Source: Microtetraspora sp. NBRC 13810 (GTDB taxonomy: Bacteria > Actinomycetota > Actinomycetes > Streptosporangiales > Streptosporangiaceae). Taken from it: a stretch of DNA of 64,000 nucleotides. Made by a program: the position numbers and the translations under genes. Shown one piece after another: positions 17,358 through 26,102 of this stretch. A model generated the notes under the pieces. That model was not told the DNA's origin and did no database searches. It saw only the letters and a program-made list of their open reading frames with translations. The stretch is taken from positions 62,001-126,000 of the forward strand of contig NZ_BSRQ01000011.1 of assembly GCF_030268685.1 (NCBI RefSeq), written 5' to 3'. The stretch's first letter is position 1, and each line of letters begins with the position of its first letter.

Positions 17358-18479
17358 GTGTCTACGCGCGTATGGGACTACCTGCCGGAGTACAAACGCG
17401 AACGCAAGGACATCCTCGAAGCCGTCGAGAGGGTCTTCGAATCCGGGCAGCTCGTCCTGGGTGAGAGCGTGCAGGGCTTTGAACGGGAGTTCGCGCTCTA
17501 CCACGGCGTGCCACACTGCGTCGGCGTGGACAACGGGACCAACGCCGTCAAGCTCGGCCTGGAAGCACTGGGCGTCGGGCGGGGCGACGAAGTGATCACC
17601 GTTTCCAACACCGCGGCCCCGACCGTGGTCGCCATCGACGGCGCCGGGGCCACGCCGGTGTTCGTGGACGTGCGCGAACACGACTTCCTGATGGACACCA
17701 CCCAGGTGGCGGCGGCCATCACACCGCGCACCAAGGCCCTGCTGCCAGTGCACCTCTACGGGCAGTGCGTCGACATGGCCCCGCTGCGGCGGCTCGCCCA
17801 GGAGCACGGGCTGAAGATCCTGGAAGACTGCGCGCAGGCGCACGGCGCCCGGCACAACGGCCGGCTCGCCGGCACCCTCGGCGACGCCGCCGCGTTCTCC
17901 TTCTACCCGACCAAGGTCCTCGGAGCCTACGGCGACGGCGGAGCGGTCATCACCTCCGACGACGCCACCGAGCGCAACCTGCGCCGCCTGCGCTACTACG
18001 GGATGGAGGAGGTGTACTACGTCGTCCAGACCCCCGGGCACAACAGCCGCCTGGACGAGCTGCACGCCGAGATCCTGCGGCGCAAGCTCACCCGGCTGGA
18101 CGACTACGTCGCCGACCGCCAGGCGGTGGCCGAGCGCTACGCCGAGGGGCTGGCCGACCTCACCGGCCCCGCCGGGCTCGTCCTCCCGTCGGTGAACCCG
18201 GAGAACGACCACGTCTACTACGTGTACGTCATCCGCCACCCGCAGCGCGACCAGATCATCGAGCGCCTCAAGGCGTACGACATCGCGCTGAACATCAGCT
18301 ACCCGTGGCCGGTGCACACCATGACCGGCTTCGCGCATCTCGGCTACGCCAAGGGCTCGCTGCCGGTGACCGAGCGGCTGGCCAAGGAGATCTTCTCCCT
18401 GCCCATGTACCCGTCGTTCCCGCGCGACCTCCAGGACAAGGTGATCGGCGCACTGCGCGACGTGCTGACCAGCCTCTGA
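17358..18479 (+). CDS. evaB: NDP-3-keto sugar 3-aminotransferase (EvaB type)
   Basis: This 373-residue DegT/DnrJ/EryC1 PLP-dependent aminotransferase is very close to EvaB of the vancosamine pathway, for example [18 protein letters not shown] and [15 protein letters not shown]. The PLP lysine is in [16 protein letters not shown]. It installs the 3-amino group on the dTDP-2,6-dideoxy-3,4-diketo sugar. The GTG at 17358 is chosen because GGAAGG lies about eight bases upstream and the resulting N-terminus STRVWDYL matches relatives. It starts a run of five closely spaced sugar genes ending at 22157. Confidence 0.92.
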   Translation: MSTRVWDYLPEYKRERKDILEAVERVFESGQLVLGESVQGFEREFALYHGVPHCVGVDNGTNAVKLGLEALGVGRGDEVITVSNTAAPTVVAIDGAGATPVFVDVREHDFLMDTTQVAAAITPRTKALLPVHLYGQCVDMAPLRRLAQEHGLKILEDCAQAHGARHNGRLAGTLGDAAAFSFYPTKVLGAYGDGGAVITSDDATERNLRRLRYYGMEEVYYVVQTPGHNSRLDELHAEILRRKLTRLDDYVADRQAVAERYAEGLADLTGPAGLVLPSVNPENDHVYYVYVIRHPQRDQIIERLKAYDIALNISYPWPVHTMTGFAHLGYAKGSLPVTERLAKEIFSLPMYPSFPRDLQDKVIGALRDVLTSL

Positions 18480-18504
18480 TCCCCCCTGTGAAAGGAGCAC
18501 CACC

Positions 18505-19752
18505 ATGACGGACCTGGCGAAGGCGGCACCGAGCGTGTCGGTGTGCCGGATCTGCGAGGGCGCCGTCCACGAGTTCCTCGACCTGGGACGCCAGCCGCTC
18601 TCCGACGCGTTCCCGCAGGCGGGCGAGACCGCCGGCGAGTTCTTCTACCGGCTCGCCGTGGGCGTCTGCGACGGCTGCACGATGGTCCAGTTGATGGAGG
18701 AGGTCCCGAGGGAGCGCATGTTCCACGAGGACTACCCCTACTACTCGTCCGGCTCCTCGGTGATGCGCGAACACTTCGCCCAGACCGCCCGGGACCTCAT
18801 CAGGACCGAGCTCACCGGCGGCGACCCGTTCATCGTCGAGATCGGCTGCAACGACGGGATCATGCTGAACACCGTCCGGGATGCGGGCATCCGGCACCTG
18901 GGCTTCGAGCCCTCGGCGAGCGTGGCCAAGGTGGCGCAGGACAAGGGTGTCCGGGTGCGCACCGAGTTCTTCGAGGAGTCGACCGCGGTCGCCGTGCGCT
19001 CCACCGACGGTCCCGCCGACGTCATCTACTCGGCGAACACGTTCTGCCACATCCCCTATGTCGCGTCCGTACTGCGCGGCGCGGACGCGCTGCTCGGCCC
19101 CGACGGGGTGTTCGTCTTCGAGGATCCCTATCTGGGGGACATCGTGGCGAAGACCTCCTTCGACCAGATCTACGACGAGCATTTCTTCCTCTTCTCCGCG
19201 ACCTCCGTGCAGGCGATGGCCAGGCGGTTCGGTTTCGAGCTGGTCGACGTGCGGCGGCTGCCGGTGCACGGCGGCGAGGTGCGTTACACGCTCGGCCGGC
19301 CCGGGATGCGCGAGCCGACCCCGGCCGTCGCCGCGTTGCTCGACGCCGAGCGCGCCGCCAGACTGGCCGACCCGGAGACGCTGCGAGGCTTCGCGGCCAG
19401 CGTCGCCCGGGTGCGTGACGACCTGGTCTCGCTGCTGAAGGAGATCAAGGCCAACGGGCAGAAGGTCGTCGCCTACGGCGCGACCGCCAAGAGCGCCACG
19501 GTCGCCAACTACTGCGGGATCGGACCGGACCTGGTGGCCTACGTGTGCGACACCACCCCGGCCAAGCAGCACCGGTTGACGCCGGGCATGCACATCCCGG
19601 TGAAGCCCGCCAACGCGTTCCAGGAGTCCTACCCGGACTACGCGCTGCTGTTCGCCTGGAACCACTCCCAGGAGATCATGACCAAGGAGCAGGGGTTCCG
19701 CGAGTCCGGCGGGCGCTGGATCCACTATGTGCCCGACGTGCACGTCACCTGA
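18505..19752 (+). CDS. evaC: NDP-hexose 3-C-methyltransferase (EvaC/TylCIII type)
   Basis: This 415-residue SAM-dependent C-methyltransferase has an N-terminal zinc-binding Cys cluster (CRICEG and CDGCTM), a SAM site VEIGCNDGIML, and the C-terminal GYGATAKS-like domain (YGATAKSATV). These are hallmarks of TcaB9/TylC3 enzymes. It methylates C3 of the keto sugar to give a branched sugar. AAAGGAG precedes the ATG. With EvaB it defines a 3-amino-3-C-methyl sugar, since both act on the same carbon in the vancosamine pathway. Confidence 0.93.
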   Translation: MTDLAKAAPSVSVCRICEGAVHEFLDLGRQPLSDAFPQAGETAGEFFYRLAVGVCDGCTMVQLMEEVPRERMFHEDYPYYSSGSSVMREHFAQTARDLIRTELTGGDPFIVEIGCNDGIMLNTVRDAGIRHLGFEPSASVAKVAQDKGVRVRTEFFEESTAVAVRSTDGPADVIYSANTFCHIPYVASVLRGADALLGPDGVFVFEDPYLGDIVAKTSFDQIYDEHFFLFSATSVQAMARRFGFELVDVRRLPVHGGEVRYTLGRPGMREPTPAVAALLDAERAARLADPETLRGFAASVARVRDDLVSLLKEIKANGQKVVAYGATAKSATVANYCGIGPDLVAYVCDTTPAKQHRLTPGMHIPVKPANAFQESYPDYALLFAWNHSQEIMTKEQGFRESGGRWIHYVPDVHVT

Positions 19753-19783
19753 GAACCGTACGCCATGAGCAGGGGGTTCACCG

Positions 19784-20533
19784 ATGAGCAAGCGCGAGCT
19801 CTCCGGCATCTACCACCGTGCCGACCTCTATGACGCGATCTACCGCGGGCGCGGCAAGGACTACCAGGCCGACTCGATGGCGATCGCGAAGCACATATCC
19901 GAGCGGAACGCCTCGGCGGCCTCCCTGCTGGACGTCGCCTGCGGTACCGGGTCGCACCTGAGACACTTCGCCGGGCTGTTCGCCCATGTGGAAGGGGTGG
20001 ACCTGGCCCCGGACATGGTGCGGCTGGCCAGGGAGAACCTGCCCGGCGTCCCCGTGCACGAGGGGGACATGTCCGGGTTCTCGCTGGACGGCACGTTCGA
20101 CGCGATCACCTGTCTGTTCAGTTCCGTCGGCTACCTGGGCGACGTGGCACGGCTCGACGCCACCCTGCGGTGTTTCGCCGAGCATCTCAACCCGGGCGGC
20201 GTCATCGTCCTTGAGCCGTGGTACTTCCCCGACAACGCCACCTCCGGCTCGGTGGTCGGCGACCTCGTCACCGTCGGCGAGCGGACGATCTCCCGGGTGT
20301 CCCATGCGGTGCGCCGGGAAGGGGCTCACCACATGGAGGTGCATTACCTCGTGGCCGACCGCGAGTCCGGGATACAGCACTTCTCCGACACCCACATCCT
20401 GTCGCTGTTCGACCGCCGGCAGTACGAGTCCGCCTTCGAGAAGGCCGGGTGCGCGGTGGAGTTCCTGGCACCCGGGGAGTCCGGCTCCGGCCCCGGTCTC
20501 TTCGTCGGCACCAAGCCGCGGAGCACGGGATGA
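19784..20533 (+). CDS. dTDP-amino-sugar N-methyltransferase (TylM1/DesVI type)
   Basis: This 249-residue class I methyltransferase closely resembles TylM1 and DesVI: DLYDAIYRGRGKDYQ, LLDVACGTGSHLRHFAGLF for SAM, and VLEPWYFPDN. These enzymes N-methylate, often twice, the 3-amino group of dTDP-amino sugars. It lies between EvaC and EvaD homologues and overlaps the next gene by four bases (ATGA). Its presence distinguishes this cluster from chloroeremomycin-type epivancosamine loci, which lack N-methylation. Mono- or dimethylation cannot be told from sequence. Confidence 0.9.
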   Translation: MSKRELSGIYHRADLYDAIYRGRGKDYQADSMAIAKHISERNASAASLLDVACGTGSHLRHFAGLFAHVEGVDLAPDMVRLARENLPGVPVHEGDMSGFSLDGTFDAITCLFSSVGYLGDVARLDATLRCFAEHLNPGGVIVLEPWYFPDNATSGSVVGDLVTVGERTISRVSHAVRREGAHHMEVHYLVADRESGIQHFSDTHILSLFDRRQYESAFEKAGCAVEFLAPGESGSGPGLFVGTKPRSTG

Positions 20534-21159
20534 GCACCGTACGGGCTCGCGAACTGGCGGTCGAGGGGGCGTTCGAGTTCACCCCGCGGGCGTTCCCCGA
20601 CCACCGGGGGTTCTTCGTCTCGCCGTTCCAGGAGTCGGCGCTCGTCGCCGCGGCCGGGTTCCCGCTGTTCCCGGTCCGGCAGCTCAGCTACAGCCTCTCG
20701 CGCCGCGGCGTCATCCGCGGCGTGCACTACACGGCCACGCCTCCCGGCATGGCCAAGTACGTGCACTGCGCCAGGGGAAGGGTCCTGGACCTGGTGGTCG
20801 ACGTCCGGGTGGGCTCGCCCACCTACGGCCGCTTCGACACGGTGCTGCTCGACCAGCGGGATTTCCGTTCGGTCTACTTCCCGGTGGGCGTCGGGCACAT
20901 GTTCGTCGCACTGGAGGACGACTCCATCATGTCCTACGCCCTCGCCGGGGAGTACGCGCCGCGGCACGAGCGGGCGGTGTCGCCGTTCGATCCCCGGCTG
21001 GGACTGCCGATCCCGGACGACATCGTCCCCGTCCTGTCCGACCGGGACCGGCACGCCCCCACCCTGGAGGAGGCCGAGGCGAACGGCGAGCTGCCGCTCT
21101 ACGCGAGGTGCCGCGAACTCGAAGCGGAGTTCGCGCGCACGCTCACGCCGAGCCCGTGA
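20530..21159 (+). CDS. evaD: dTDP-4-keto-hexose 3,5-epimerase or 5-epimerase (EvaD/RmlC type)
   Basis: This 209-residue RmlC-fold epimerase has the active-site His in VIRGVHYTATPPGMAKYV and the downstream LDLVVDVRVGSPTYGRF and GVGHMFVALEDDS. It inverts C5 (and possibly C3) to give the L-configured sugar. EvaD-type enzymes in this pathway mainly act at C5. It is coupled to the preceding N-methyltransferase by an ATGA overlap and to the following ketoreductase by a GTGA overlap at 21156-21159. Confidence 0.9.
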   Translation: MSTVRARELAVEGAFEFTPRAFPDHRGFFVSPFQESALVAAAGFPLFPVRQLSYSLSRRGVIRGVHYTATPPGMAKYVHCARGRVLDLVVDVRVGSPTYGRFDTVLLDQRDFRSVYFPVGVGHMFVALEDDSIMSYALAGEYAPRHERAVSPFDPRLGLPIPDDIVPVLSDRDRHAPTLEEAEANGELPLYARCRELEAEFARTLTPSP

Positions 21160-21245
21160 CCGCCGAGCCCGTGACCACCCAGCCTGTGACCGCCGAGCCC
21201 GTGACCGCCGACCCCGTGACCGCCCAGCCCGTGACCGCCGGGCAC
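21156..21245 (+). repeat. six tandem 15-bp repeats at the 4-ketoreductase start
   Basis: Six units close to GTGACCGCCGAGCCC run from 21156 to 21245, all in frame, encoding V-T-(A/T)-x-x repeats. Each unit supplies a potential GTG start. The last half-unit of the preceding epimerase gene (ACGCCGAGCCC) resembles the same repeat, so expansion probably began at the gene overlap. Slippage here would change the N-terminal length by five residues without breaking the frame. Confidence 0.8.
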
Positions 21246-22157
21246 GCCGTCGTGCTGGGCGGAACCGGCTGGGTCGGCAGGCACGTCTGCGCGGCGTTCG
21301 CCCGGCACGGGTACAAGGTCACCGTGGTGGCCCGCCATCGTGCCCCGCACCTGGCCGGCCACGCGTTCCAGCCGTGCGACCTCGCCACCGCCACTCCCGG
21401 GGCCATCGAGGAGCTGCTGCGTTCCGAACGCACCGACGTGGTGGTCAACGCCACCGATGCGGCGAACGCGGCCGACGGCTGGGACCGCACCGAGGCCGAC
21501 CTGACCCTGATGAACGTGGACTCGGTCGAACGCCTGCTCACGGCGGTCGGCAGGCTGCCCTGGGAGCCGCGGCTGGTGCAGATCGGCACGGTCCACGAGT
21601 ACGGCCCGGTCGTCGGCCTGATCGGGGAATCCGTCGAACCCCGGCCGGCCAACGCCTACGCCCGCACCAAACTCCAGGGTTCGGAGGCCGTGCTCGACGC
21701 GGCCCGAGCCGGCTCGGTGCGCGGCGTCGTGCTGCGCCTGGCCAACGTGTGCGGCCCGCATCCCTCCCCGGCGAGCTTCCCCGGCAAGCTGCTCGACTCC
21801 CTGCGCAGGGCCGCCGCGGGCGAGCACGTCTCCCTGACCGTCGCCGACGCCCACCGTGACTTCCTGGACGTGCGGGACGCCGCAGAGGCCGCGCTGCTGG
21901 CCGCGCGGGCCACCGTCACGGGCACGGCGATCAACCTCGGCAGCGGCGTCGCGGTCAGCATGCGTGAGCTGGTGACGCAGTTCCTGGCCGTCACGGGGCT
22001 GCCGGCGACCGCCGTCTCGGTGCGCGACGCCCCGGTGCCGAGCCTCGGCGGCGACTGGACCCAGGTCGATGTGGAGCCCGCGCGCCGCCTGCTGGGCTGG
22101 CGTCCCCGCACCGACCTCCGGCGATCATTGCAGGCGATGTGGGAGGCCCGGGGCTGA
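21156..22157 (+). CDS. evaE: NDP-4-keto-hexose 4-ketoreductase (EvaE type)
   Basis: This extended SDR has a Rossmann motif VVLGGTGWVG, a catalytic Tyr-x-x-x-Lys in YARTKLQG, and RDFLDVRDAA in the substrate domain. It reduces C4, the last step of the activated sugar. From the first GTG (21156) it has 333 residues. About 26 of these precede the Rossmann motif and are encoded by six tandem 15-bp units, each beginning with an in-frame GTG. The true start could be any of GTG 21156, 21171, 21186, 21201, 21216 or 21231. The C4 stereochemistry (vancosamine or epivancosamine) is not predictable here. Confidence 0.9.
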   Translation: MTAEPVTTQPVTAEPVTADPVTAQPVTAGHAVVLGGTGWVGRHVCAAFARHGYKVTVVARHRAPHLAGHAFQPCDLATATPGAIEELLRSERTDVVVNATDAANAADGWDRTEADLTLMNVDSVERLLTAVGRLPWEPRLVQIGTVHEYGPVVGLIGESVEPRPANAYARTKLQGSEAVLDAARAGSVRGVVLRLANVCGPHPSPASFPGKLLDSLRRAAAGEHVSLTVADAHRDFLDVRDAAEAALLAARATVTGTAINLGSGVAVSMRELVTQFLAVTGLPATAVSVRDAPVPSLGGDWTQVDVEPARRLLGWRPRTDLRRSLQAMWEARG

Positions 22158-22193
22158 CCCCCGCGCGTCGCGGAGAGCCGCGGCACGCGGGGG
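22158..22193. terminator. bidirectional terminator between ketoreductase and P450 genes
   Basis: Arms CCCCCGCGCGTCGCGG and CCGCGGCACGCGGGGG flank AGAG and pair at 14 of 16 positions. It starts immediately after the ketoreductase stop and ends eight bases before the opposing P450 stop. Confidence 0.7.
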
Positions 22194-22200
22194 CCGGTCC

Positions 22201-23415
22201 TCAGGCGGCCTTGGCGGCGAACCGGATCGGCAGGCTGTTGATCCCGCTGAGGAAGACCGACTCGGCGATGCGCGGCTCACCGGCGAGCTCGATCTCGCCC
22301 ACCCGGCCGAGGAACTCCGCGAAGAGCAGGCGCATCTCCATGCGGGTGAGGGGCGCGCCCAGGCAGTGGTGCGGGCCGCGACCGCCGAACGCGACGTGCT
22401 TGCCGGCTCCCTCGCGGGTGACGTCGAACCGCTCGGGGTCGGTGAAGACCTGCTCGTCCCGGTTGGCCGCCGCGTAGGACAGCATCAGCCGGTCACCCTT
22501 GCGGACCCGGACCCCGGACACCTCGGTGTCGGCCTGGGCGGTCCGCATGAAGTGCCGTGCGGGAGAGGTCCACCGGAGCATCTCCTCCACGGCGTTGGGG
22601 ATCCGCTCGGGCTCACGGCGCAGCAGCTCCAGCTGCTCGGGGTGGCGGAGCAGCTCGAAGAGCCCGCCGTTCATGGCGAAGCTCGTCGTCTCGTAGCCGG
22701 CGTCGGCGATGAGCATGTAGTAGGTCGTCAGCTCGGGCTCTTCCAGCAGTTTCCCGTAGACGGTTCCGTTGGAGATCGCCGAGGCGAGGTCACCGGTCGG
22801 CGTCTTGCGCCGGGACGCGGTCACCTTGTCGAAGTACGCCAGGCACTCCAGCCAGTTCCGGTACGCCTCGTCCGGATCCTTGTCCCACACCATGATCTGG
22901 GTGAAGCGGTGCATCAGGTCGTAGTCCTGGTCCGGGAGTCCCAGGATCGACATGATCATCCTCAGCGGGTACCGTCCGGCCACCACGCGGGCGAAGTCGA
23001 CCTCCGGGCCGCCGGCCAGCAGCTCGTCGACGCTCTCCCTGGCCAGCTCGGTCGCGTGCTGCTCCACCTGCTGCATGGTGCTGTACTTGAACCAGCCCTG
23101 GGCCAGCGCCCGGTACACCCGGTGGTCCTCGCCGTCACGGTGCGGCAGGGGCTTCAGGTCCTCCTGCGCCGTCTCGTCCGGCGGCTCCGCGTCCGCGAGG
23201 ATCGGGCCCGGACGGTTGGTGAAGAGCTCGGGCTGGCGCTCGATCTCCATGATGTCGTGATACCGGGTGACCAGCCAGAACGGGAGGAAGCCCGATCCCT
23301 CCACCCACACGACCGGCTCGTTGCGGCGGTACTCGCCGAGCATCTCGAACATGGCCTCTGGCTGGGTCCAGGCGGACCTGTCCGCCAGAGCCCGGGGGGT
23401 CAACGTGATCGTCAT
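22201..23415 (-). CDS. cytochrome P450 monooxygenase
   Basis: This 404-residue soluble bacterial P450 has an I-helix ADAGYETTSFAM (A-G-Y-E-T-T in place of the usual A-G-H-E-T-T) and an E-x-x-R in EEMLRW. The heme loop is AFGGRGPHHCLGAPLTR. The loop has one residue more than the common FGxGxHxCxG form and resembles the FGG-x-G-x-H form of CYP124/125/142-like enzymes. It would oxidise the aglycone or the sugar. GAGGTG precedes the ATG at 23415. It runs opposite to the sugar operon and needs separate electron partners; no ferredoxin gene is in the window. Confidence 0.92.
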   Translation of the reverse strand: MTITLTPRALADRSAWTQPEAMFEMLGEYRRNEPVVWVEGSGFLPFWLVTRYHDIMEIERQPELFTNRPGPILADAEPPDETAQEDLKPLPHRDGEDHRVYRALAQGWFKYSTMQQVEQHATELARESVDELLAGGPEVDFARVVAGRYPLRMIMSILGLPDQDYDLMHRFTQIMVWDKDPDEAYRNWLECLAYFDKVTASRRKTPTGDLASAISNGTVYGKLLEEPELTTYYMLIADAGYETTSFAMNGGLFELLRHPEQLELLRREPERIPNAVEEMLRWTSPARHFMRTAQADTEVSGVRVRKGDRLMLSYAAANRDEQVFTDPERFDVTREGAGKHVAFGGRGPHHCLGAPLTRMEMRLLFAEFLGRVGEIELAGEPRIAESVFLSGINSLPIRFAAKAA

Positions 23416-23776
23416 TCCGCACCTCGCGTGTCGCCGGTTCGTACGGCCGGCCCAACCGGCCTGACGGTCCGTGGTCGGCCCGCCTGGCGGCGCAGATCGC
23501 CGGCCACCGCACGAGGCTCGTGCGTCCCGCGCGCATTCCGGCAGGCGGAAGGCGGCCGACTGGCGATCTGCCCACGATTGAACCCTGACAGCGAGCCCCT
23601 GCGGCGGGAACGGCTGAAGGTGGAGTTTGTCACATACGGCCGTACCGCCAACCGTGCCGCCGGCCGTCGCGCCATCCGCACCCGGCCCTAACTCGACCCG
23701 AACTCCGCCATAACAGCGTGCCCGCATTCTTGACACACCAGATCCTCAGGCGAGTCGTGCGGAGGGAGGGGGAGCG
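23416..23776. promoter_or_regulatory. divergent promoter region, P450 versus flavin reductase 2
   Basis: These 361 bases carry no convincing gene. A perfect TTGACA hexamer is at 23730-23735 on the plus strand, but I see no good -10 at 17 bases. The GGAGGGAGGGGGAG ribosome site for the reductase is at the right end. Otherwise nothing recognisable. Confidence 0.35.
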
Positions 23777-24355
23777 GTGTCCGAGGACCGGCTGAGAATC
23801 GCGATCATCATCGGCAGCATCCGCACCGGCCGGTTCGGCCCCACAGTGGCCAACTGGTTCGCCGCGCAGGCATGCCGGCACGGCGAGCTCGACGTCGACG
23901 TCATCGACCTGGCCCAGACCTGGCTGCCGGACATGATGACCGACGACGGGGACACCCCGCCGCCGGTGCGTGACCTGGCGCCGTGGCTGGCCGCGGCCGA
24001 CGCGTTCGTGATCGTGACACCGGAGTACAACCACAGCTTCCCCGCGTCGCTGAAGAACGCCATCGACTGGTACGGCGACGTGTGGAAGGCCAAGCCGGTC
24101 GGTTTCGTGTGCTACGGCGGCCGTGCCGCCGGCCTGCGGGCCGTGGAAGCGCTGAAGCCGGTGTTCACCGAACTCCACGCGGTGAGCGTCCGGGAAACCG
24201 TCAGCTTCCACAACTATCCGCAGCAGTTCGACGCCAACGGCCAGCCCACCGACCCCGACGCTTGCAACGCAGCCGCCAAGAACCTGCTCGACCAGCTCAT
24301 CTGGTGGGCCCTCGCGCTGCGGGAAGCTCGCGCCAAGCGTCCGTACGGCTCCTGA
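23777..24355 (+). CDS. NADPH-dependent FMN reductase, second copy
   Basis: This 192-residue flavodoxin-fold reductase is clearly paralogous to the protein at 12963: IIIGSIRTGRFGPTVANWF, VTPEYNHSFPASLKNAIDW and GFVCYGGRAAGL align without gaps. The GTG start follows an extended GGAGGGAGGGGGAG tract. It is 72 bases upstream of the exporter gene and probably co-transcribed with it. Possible roles are flavin supply to oxygenases, or reduction of a quinone-type product before export. Confidence 0.85.
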   Translation: MSEDRLRIAIIIGSIRTGRFGPTVANWFAAQACRHGELDVDVIDLAQTWLPDMMTDDGDTPPPVRDLAPWLAAADAFVIVTPEYNHSFPASLKNAIDWYGDVWKAKPVGFVCYGGRAAGLRAVEALKPVFTELHAVSVRETVSFHNYPQQFDANGQPTDPDACNAAAKNLLDQLIWWALALREARAKRPYGS

Positions 24356-24427
24356 ACGCCGGAGACCCGGCGCGTCATCACAGCCCGGTACCCCAGGGCG
24401 CCACGACCCACATCGAAAGGAATTCCC

Positions 24428-26038
24428 ATGTCCTCCATCGCTCCACCGGAGTCCGAGGGGCGAGCCGGACCACGAGAGTGGATCGGTCTGGCCGTGCTGG
24501 CCCTGCCCACGATCCTCATCGCCCTCGACCTGACCGTGCTGTACATGGCCATCCCGCACCTGGGCGCGGATCTGAACTCCACCAACACCGAAGTGCTGTG
24601 GATCACCGACATCTACGGCTTCGTGATCGCGGGCTTCCTCATCACGATGGGCACCCTCGGGGACCGGATCGGCCGGCGGAAACTGCTGCTGGTCGGCGCG
24701 GTCGCGTTCGCGGCGGCCTCCGTGCTGGCCGCCTACTCCACCTCCTCCGAGATGCTGATCGCGGCCCGGGCCTTGCTGGGCCTCGCCGGAGCCACGCTGA
24801 TGCCCTCCACCCTGGCGCTGATCAGCAACATGTTCAGGGACGCCAAGCAGCGCGCGATGGCCATCGGCATCTGGCTGACGTCCTTCTCGATCGGCGGCGT
24901 GGTCGGCCCGGCCATCGGCGGTGCCCTGCTGGAGTGGTTCTGGTGGGGTTCGGTGTTCCTGATGGGCGTGCCGGTGATGGTGCTGCTGCTGATCACCGGG
25001 CCCCTCCTGCTGCCGGAGTACCGCGACTCGTCGGCGGGACGGCTGGACCTGGCCAGCGTGGCGCTGTCGCTGGGCATGATCCTTCCCGTCATCTACGGCA
25101 TCAAGGAGATCGCCAAGGACGGGGTGCAGCTCATCCCGATCCTCGCCATCGTGGTCGGCCTCGCCATCGGCGTGCTCTTCGTACGCCGCCAGCGCACGCT
25201 GGCCAGCCCGCTGTTCGACCTGCGGCTGTTCAAGAACCGCAGTTTCACCGGCGGCCTGGTGGCGATGTGGCTGGGCCAGCTCACGTTGTACGCCTTCGGG
25301 TTCTACTTCGCCCAGTTCCTGCAGTTGATCGAGGGGCTGTCGCCGTTGCAGGCCGGGGTGTGGTTCCTGCCGATGGGCCTCGCCACCATCGTCGGCGCCA
25401 TGCTGGCGCCGATGCTCGCCGCGAAGTTCCCACCGGCCATGGTGATCGTGGCCGGCCTGCCGATAGCGGCGGCCGGGTACGCTGTGCTCGCGCTTCTCAA
25501 CGTGGATTCCGGCCTGGCGTTCCTGATCTCCGCGAGCATCCTCATCTCGATCGGCATCAACCCGCTCCTGTCCCTCAGCGCCGGCATGATCGTCAGCTCC
25601 GCCCCGCCGGACAAGGCCGGATCGGCGTCCGCGGTGATGGAGACCTCCGGCGAGTTCGGCGCCGGCCTGGGCATCGCGATCTTCGGCACCATCGGCACGG
25701 CCATCTACAGCAACCAGATCGCCGAGTCGATGCCGGACGGCGTGCCCGCCGCGGTGGCCGAGACCGCCCGGGACAGCTTCGCCGGCGCCTTCGCGGCCGC
25801 GGGTGAGCTGTCCGCGGCGGTCGGCGACCAGCTCATCGCCGTCGGCCGCGTCGCGTTCCTGAACGGGATGAACGTCGTGCACGGCATCGCCGTCGTCGTG
25901 ATGGTCATCATCGGCTGCCTCGTCATGGTCACGCTCCGGCACGTACCGCCGATCGGGTCGGAGGCCCCGGCGGAGGAGGCGGCGCCCAAGTCGGAGGAGC
26001 CCGACGCCCGCCCCGACACGGTCGGCACCACGAAATAG
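24428..26038 (+). CDS. MFS drug exporter, 14-TM DHA2 (EmrB/QacA, SmvA-like)
   Basis: This 536-residue integral membrane protein has about 14 hydrophobic segments. The motif TMGTLGDRIGRRKLLLVGA is the MFS motif A loop after TM2, and the first TM carries LDLTVLYMAIPHL, typical of SmvA/QacA-type drug:proton antiporters. GAAAGGAATT precedes the ATG. Its position at the end of the cluster, followed by a strong terminator, suggests self-resistance and product export. The C-terminal tail is acidic. Confidence 0.9.
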   Translation: MSSIAPPESEGRAGPREWIGLAVLALPTILIALDLTVLYMAIPHLGADLNSTNTEVLWITDIYGFVIAGFLITMGTLGDRIGRRKLLLVGAVAFAAASVLAAYSTSSEMLIAARALLGLAGATLMPSTLALISNMFRDAKQRAMAIGIWLTSFSIGGVVGPAIGGALLEWFWWGSVFLMGVPVMVLLLITGPLLLPEYRDSSAGRLDLASVALSLGMILPVIYGIKEIAKDGVQLIPILAIVVGLAIGVLFVRRQRTLASPLFDLRLFKNRSFTGGLVAMWLGQLTLYAFGFYFAQFLQLIEGLSPLQAGVWFLPMGLATIVGAMLAPMLAAKFPPAMVIVAGLPIAAAGYAVLALLNVDSGLAFLISASILISIGINPLLSLSAGMIVSSAPPDKAGSASAVMETSGEFGAGLGIAIFGTIGTAIYSNQIAESMPDGVPAAVAETARDSFAGAFAAAGELSAAVGDQLIAVGRVAFLNGMNVVHGIAVVVMVIIGCLVMVTLRHVPPIGSEAPAEEAAPKSEEPDARPDTVGTTK

Positions 26039-26102
26039 CCCCTGCGCGATGCGAAACCCCGGCCCCCGCGGGGCGCCGGAGAGCGGGAAAGGCTCATCGA
26101 GC

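Noticed and set aside
19784-20533. A staurosporine- or rebeccamycin-type sugar locus, because of the N-methyltransferase and P450.
   Set aside because: The 3-C-methyltransferase and the EvaB/EvaD/EvaE-like set, and the absence of indolocarbazole genes, fit a vancosamine-type sugar instead.
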